64,000 bases of DNA, taken from Charina bottae (Eukaryota > Chordata > Lepidosauria > Squamata > Charinaidae). A program made the position numbers and the translations under genes. Shown piece after piece: positions 62,439-64,000 of the stretch (positions are counted from its first letter, which is position 1; each line of letters opens with the position of its first letter). Location of the stretch: the NCBI GenBank assembly GCA_023362775.1, contig JALMGJ010000029.1, positions 2,012,001-2,076,000 on the forward strand, read 5' to 3'. The notes under the pieces were generated by a model that was given only the letters and a program-made list of their open reading frames with translations, had not been told where the DNA came from and made no database searches.

Positions 62439-63275
62439 TCATTTTACGCCTTGGTTTTCTTCCTTGGAGCCTACGATGAGGGACAATCTTTATGGCCATC
62501 GTGGATCGAATTAATCGATGGTCTGTCCAGCAGTCATCGGCGCTCGTCATGGCTCTGGTTGAGAAGTACATCACGGCGATCTCTAGCACGGACAATTACA
62601 TAATCTAAAATATGCCAGTGCTTCGACCGTGGGTGCTTCCATGATGTTTTAAATTTATTTTTCTGGCGAAATAGTGTGTTAGTAATGACAAGGTTATGCT
62701 CTGCACATTTAGTCAGAAGTAAGATTCCATTCGTGTTGCTGTTGTCAACTCCTTCTTTCCCAATGATCCCTGGCCACAAATCAAAGTCACGCCCAACTCT
62801 TGCATTGAAATCGCCCAGGAGGATAATTTTATCCTCCTTTGGTATCTCTGATAAGATGGTGTCCAGCTGGGTATAAAATTTTTCCTTGATATCCTCATCT
62901 GCATCTAGTGTTGGTGCGTAAGCACTTAGGATAGTTGCCTGTTGGTTTTTGGCGAGTTTTATTCGGAGAGATGAGAGTCGTTCGTTAATCCCAGTGGGAA
63001 CGTCTGACAAGAGCTTCACAAGGTCGTTTTTGATAGCAAAGCCTACCCCATGTATTCGTCGTTCTTGTTCAGGCAGTCCTTTCCAAAAGAAGGTATAACC
63101 TCCTTTTTCTTCCTTCAATTGTCCTTCTCCTGCTCTTCGAGTTTCTTGGAGTGCTGCTATATCAATATTAAAACGTCTCAGCTCCCTTGCAATAATGGCA
63201 GTCCTACGTTCAGGTCGTTCACTATCCATATTGTCTTGCAGTGTCCGTATATTCCATGTTCCAAAATTCATGTGT
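62438..63275 (-). mobile_element. RTE-clade LINE endonuclease domain (reverse), intact frame
   Basis: Open for 245 codons from MNFGTWNIRTLQDNMDSERP (63271 down to 62534). Apurinic-type endonuclease residues are visible: GTWNIRTL, AALQETRRAGEGQ, ATILSAYAPTLDADEDIKEK, LLGDFNARVGRD, HILDYVIVRARDRRD. DDCWTDHRLIRSTMAIKIVP follows in a shifted frame after about 62590. Similar proteins are annotated in vertebrates as craniofacial development protein 2-like; the origin is RTE. Confidence 0.88.
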
Positions 63276-63294
63276 TTAAATTGAAGACTTCTAT

Positions 63295-64000
63295 TATTTC
63301 AGCCTGTGAACAAACTATCGGATACCAGACTAAGAGACATCAGGACTGGTTTGATGAGAACGAGATTGAACATATTATTGACAAGAAAAGGAAAGCCTTC
63401 CAGATATGGCAAAAAGTTATTAACTGTGCCGTTAAGAAAAAAATCTACGCCAGTGCAAAGGCAGAAGTCCAAAGAAGAACTAGAGAACTTAAGAACATAT
63501 GGTGGATAAAAAAAGCCCAAGAAACCCAACATTTTGCAGATGCTCATGATGCACGGGGCTTTTTTAACGCCATAAAGGCCATCTATGGACCAACAAACCA
63601 TGGTACAAATCCCTTACACTCAGTAGATGGTGCTAAACTTCTAAAGGACAAAGAGTCTATTGCACTGCGCTGGAAAGAACATTACTACAATCTCCTTAAT
63701 CGTCACTCTACTGTGGCTGATGAAGTCTTCTTGCAAATCCCACAAAAACAAATAAGAGATGATCTTGCAGTACCCCCTAGTTTGGAGGAAGTCAGTAAAG
63801 CCACTAAACAAATGAAAAATAACAAAGCTAGTGGACCTGATGGGATTCCTGCTGAAGTCTTTAAAGAAGGCGGGCCTGAACTTACACAACAACTTCATAA
63901 GCTCATCGAAAAAATCTGGATGAGGGAGGAGATTCCAGCAGACTTTAGGGATGCCATAATTATCACTCTCTTTAAAAAGGGTGATAGAACAGACTGTGGA
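63295..64000 (+). mobile_element. RTE-clade LINE reverse transcriptase N-terminal part, runs off window
   Basis: Frame from 63302 is open for 233 codons to the window end: TKRHQDWFDENEIEHIIDKK, FADAHDARGFFNAIKAIYGP, ALRWKEHYYNLLNRHS, MKNNKASGPDGIPAEVFKEG, IPADFRDAIIITLFKKGDRT. This is the segment that follows the endonuclease in a normal RTE protein, but here it faces the opposite way. Confidence 0.88.

Noticed and set aside
62534..63271. A host gene of the craniofacial development protein 2 type
   Set aside because: Single-exon endonuclease next to RTE reverse transcriptase and zinc-finger ends; it is LINE-derived.
63285..63301. ttctattatttcag as a splice acceptor of a host exon
   Set aside because: The following frame is RTE reverse transcriptase; the acceptor-like sequence is likely chance at the rearrangement junction.
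33201..64000. PACSIN2 coding exons
   Set aside because: Looked for F-BAR and SH3 coding segments and found none; the gene assignment rests on the promoter and known gene order only.

Overview
This is a vertebrate nuclear window, and the repeat content points to a squamate reptile, probably a snake. The evidence is CR1/L2-type LINEs with microsatellite 3' tails, BovB/RTE LINEs close to one another in sequence, Penelope-like elements with a GIY-YIG domain, L1 fragments with poly(A) and target-site duplications, 5S- and tRNA-derived SINEs, and many hAT-type MITEs. There are no prokaryotic features.

The main gene is a complete TTLL1 coding region on the + strand: nine coding exons between 1515 and 27730, all introns GT-AG, 1269 nt in total, 422 residues plus stop. 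TTLL1 is the catalytic subunit of the tubulin polyglutamylase complex. An acceptor just before the ATG implies a non-coding upstream exon outside the window. Two candidate poly(A) signals lie at 27992-28002.

About 5 kb downstream (roughly 32.6-33.2 kb) is a CpG island with four CCAAT boxes, GC boxes and a plausible first-exon donor at 33068/33069. In other vertebrates the gene downstream of TTLL1 in the same orientation is PACSIN2, so this is probably its promoter and untranslated first exon. No coding exon follows to 64 kb, which fits a long, repeat-filled first intron.

Most of the rest is mobile DNA. 0-11 kb (TTLL1 intron 1): MITEs, SINEs, a 5'-truncated L2 LINE split by an L1, and further L2 pieces. 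11-28 kb: introns with hAT MITEs, two BovB fragments, a Penelope-like element, a 2.9-kb L2 and two striking inverted repeats beside exons 2 and 7. 28-41 kb: older repeats and single-copy-looking DNA around the CpG island. 41-48 kb: a 1.9-kb BovB and a 2.7-kb L1. 48-56 kb: a nested stack in which a 4.4-kb near-full-length L2, a SINE, two BovB pieces and a hAT MITE lie within or beside Penelope-like sequence, followed by a candidate solo LTR. 57-60.5 kb: another long L2. 60.6-61.8 kb: an L1-related, ORF1-like insertion. 62-64 kb: an RTE-clade LINE with endonuclease and reverse transcriptase in opposite orientations, running off the window.

I found no undescribed multi-gene system. The most informative signals are nine hAT-type insertions whose 8-bp target duplications all have a central TA, a 90-bp near-perfect palindrome 52 bp from the exon 7 donor, two fold-back insertions with 13-bp duplications, a near-intact L2 with a YY1-like motif at its 5' end and a readable empty site, and the rearranged RTE at the right edge.
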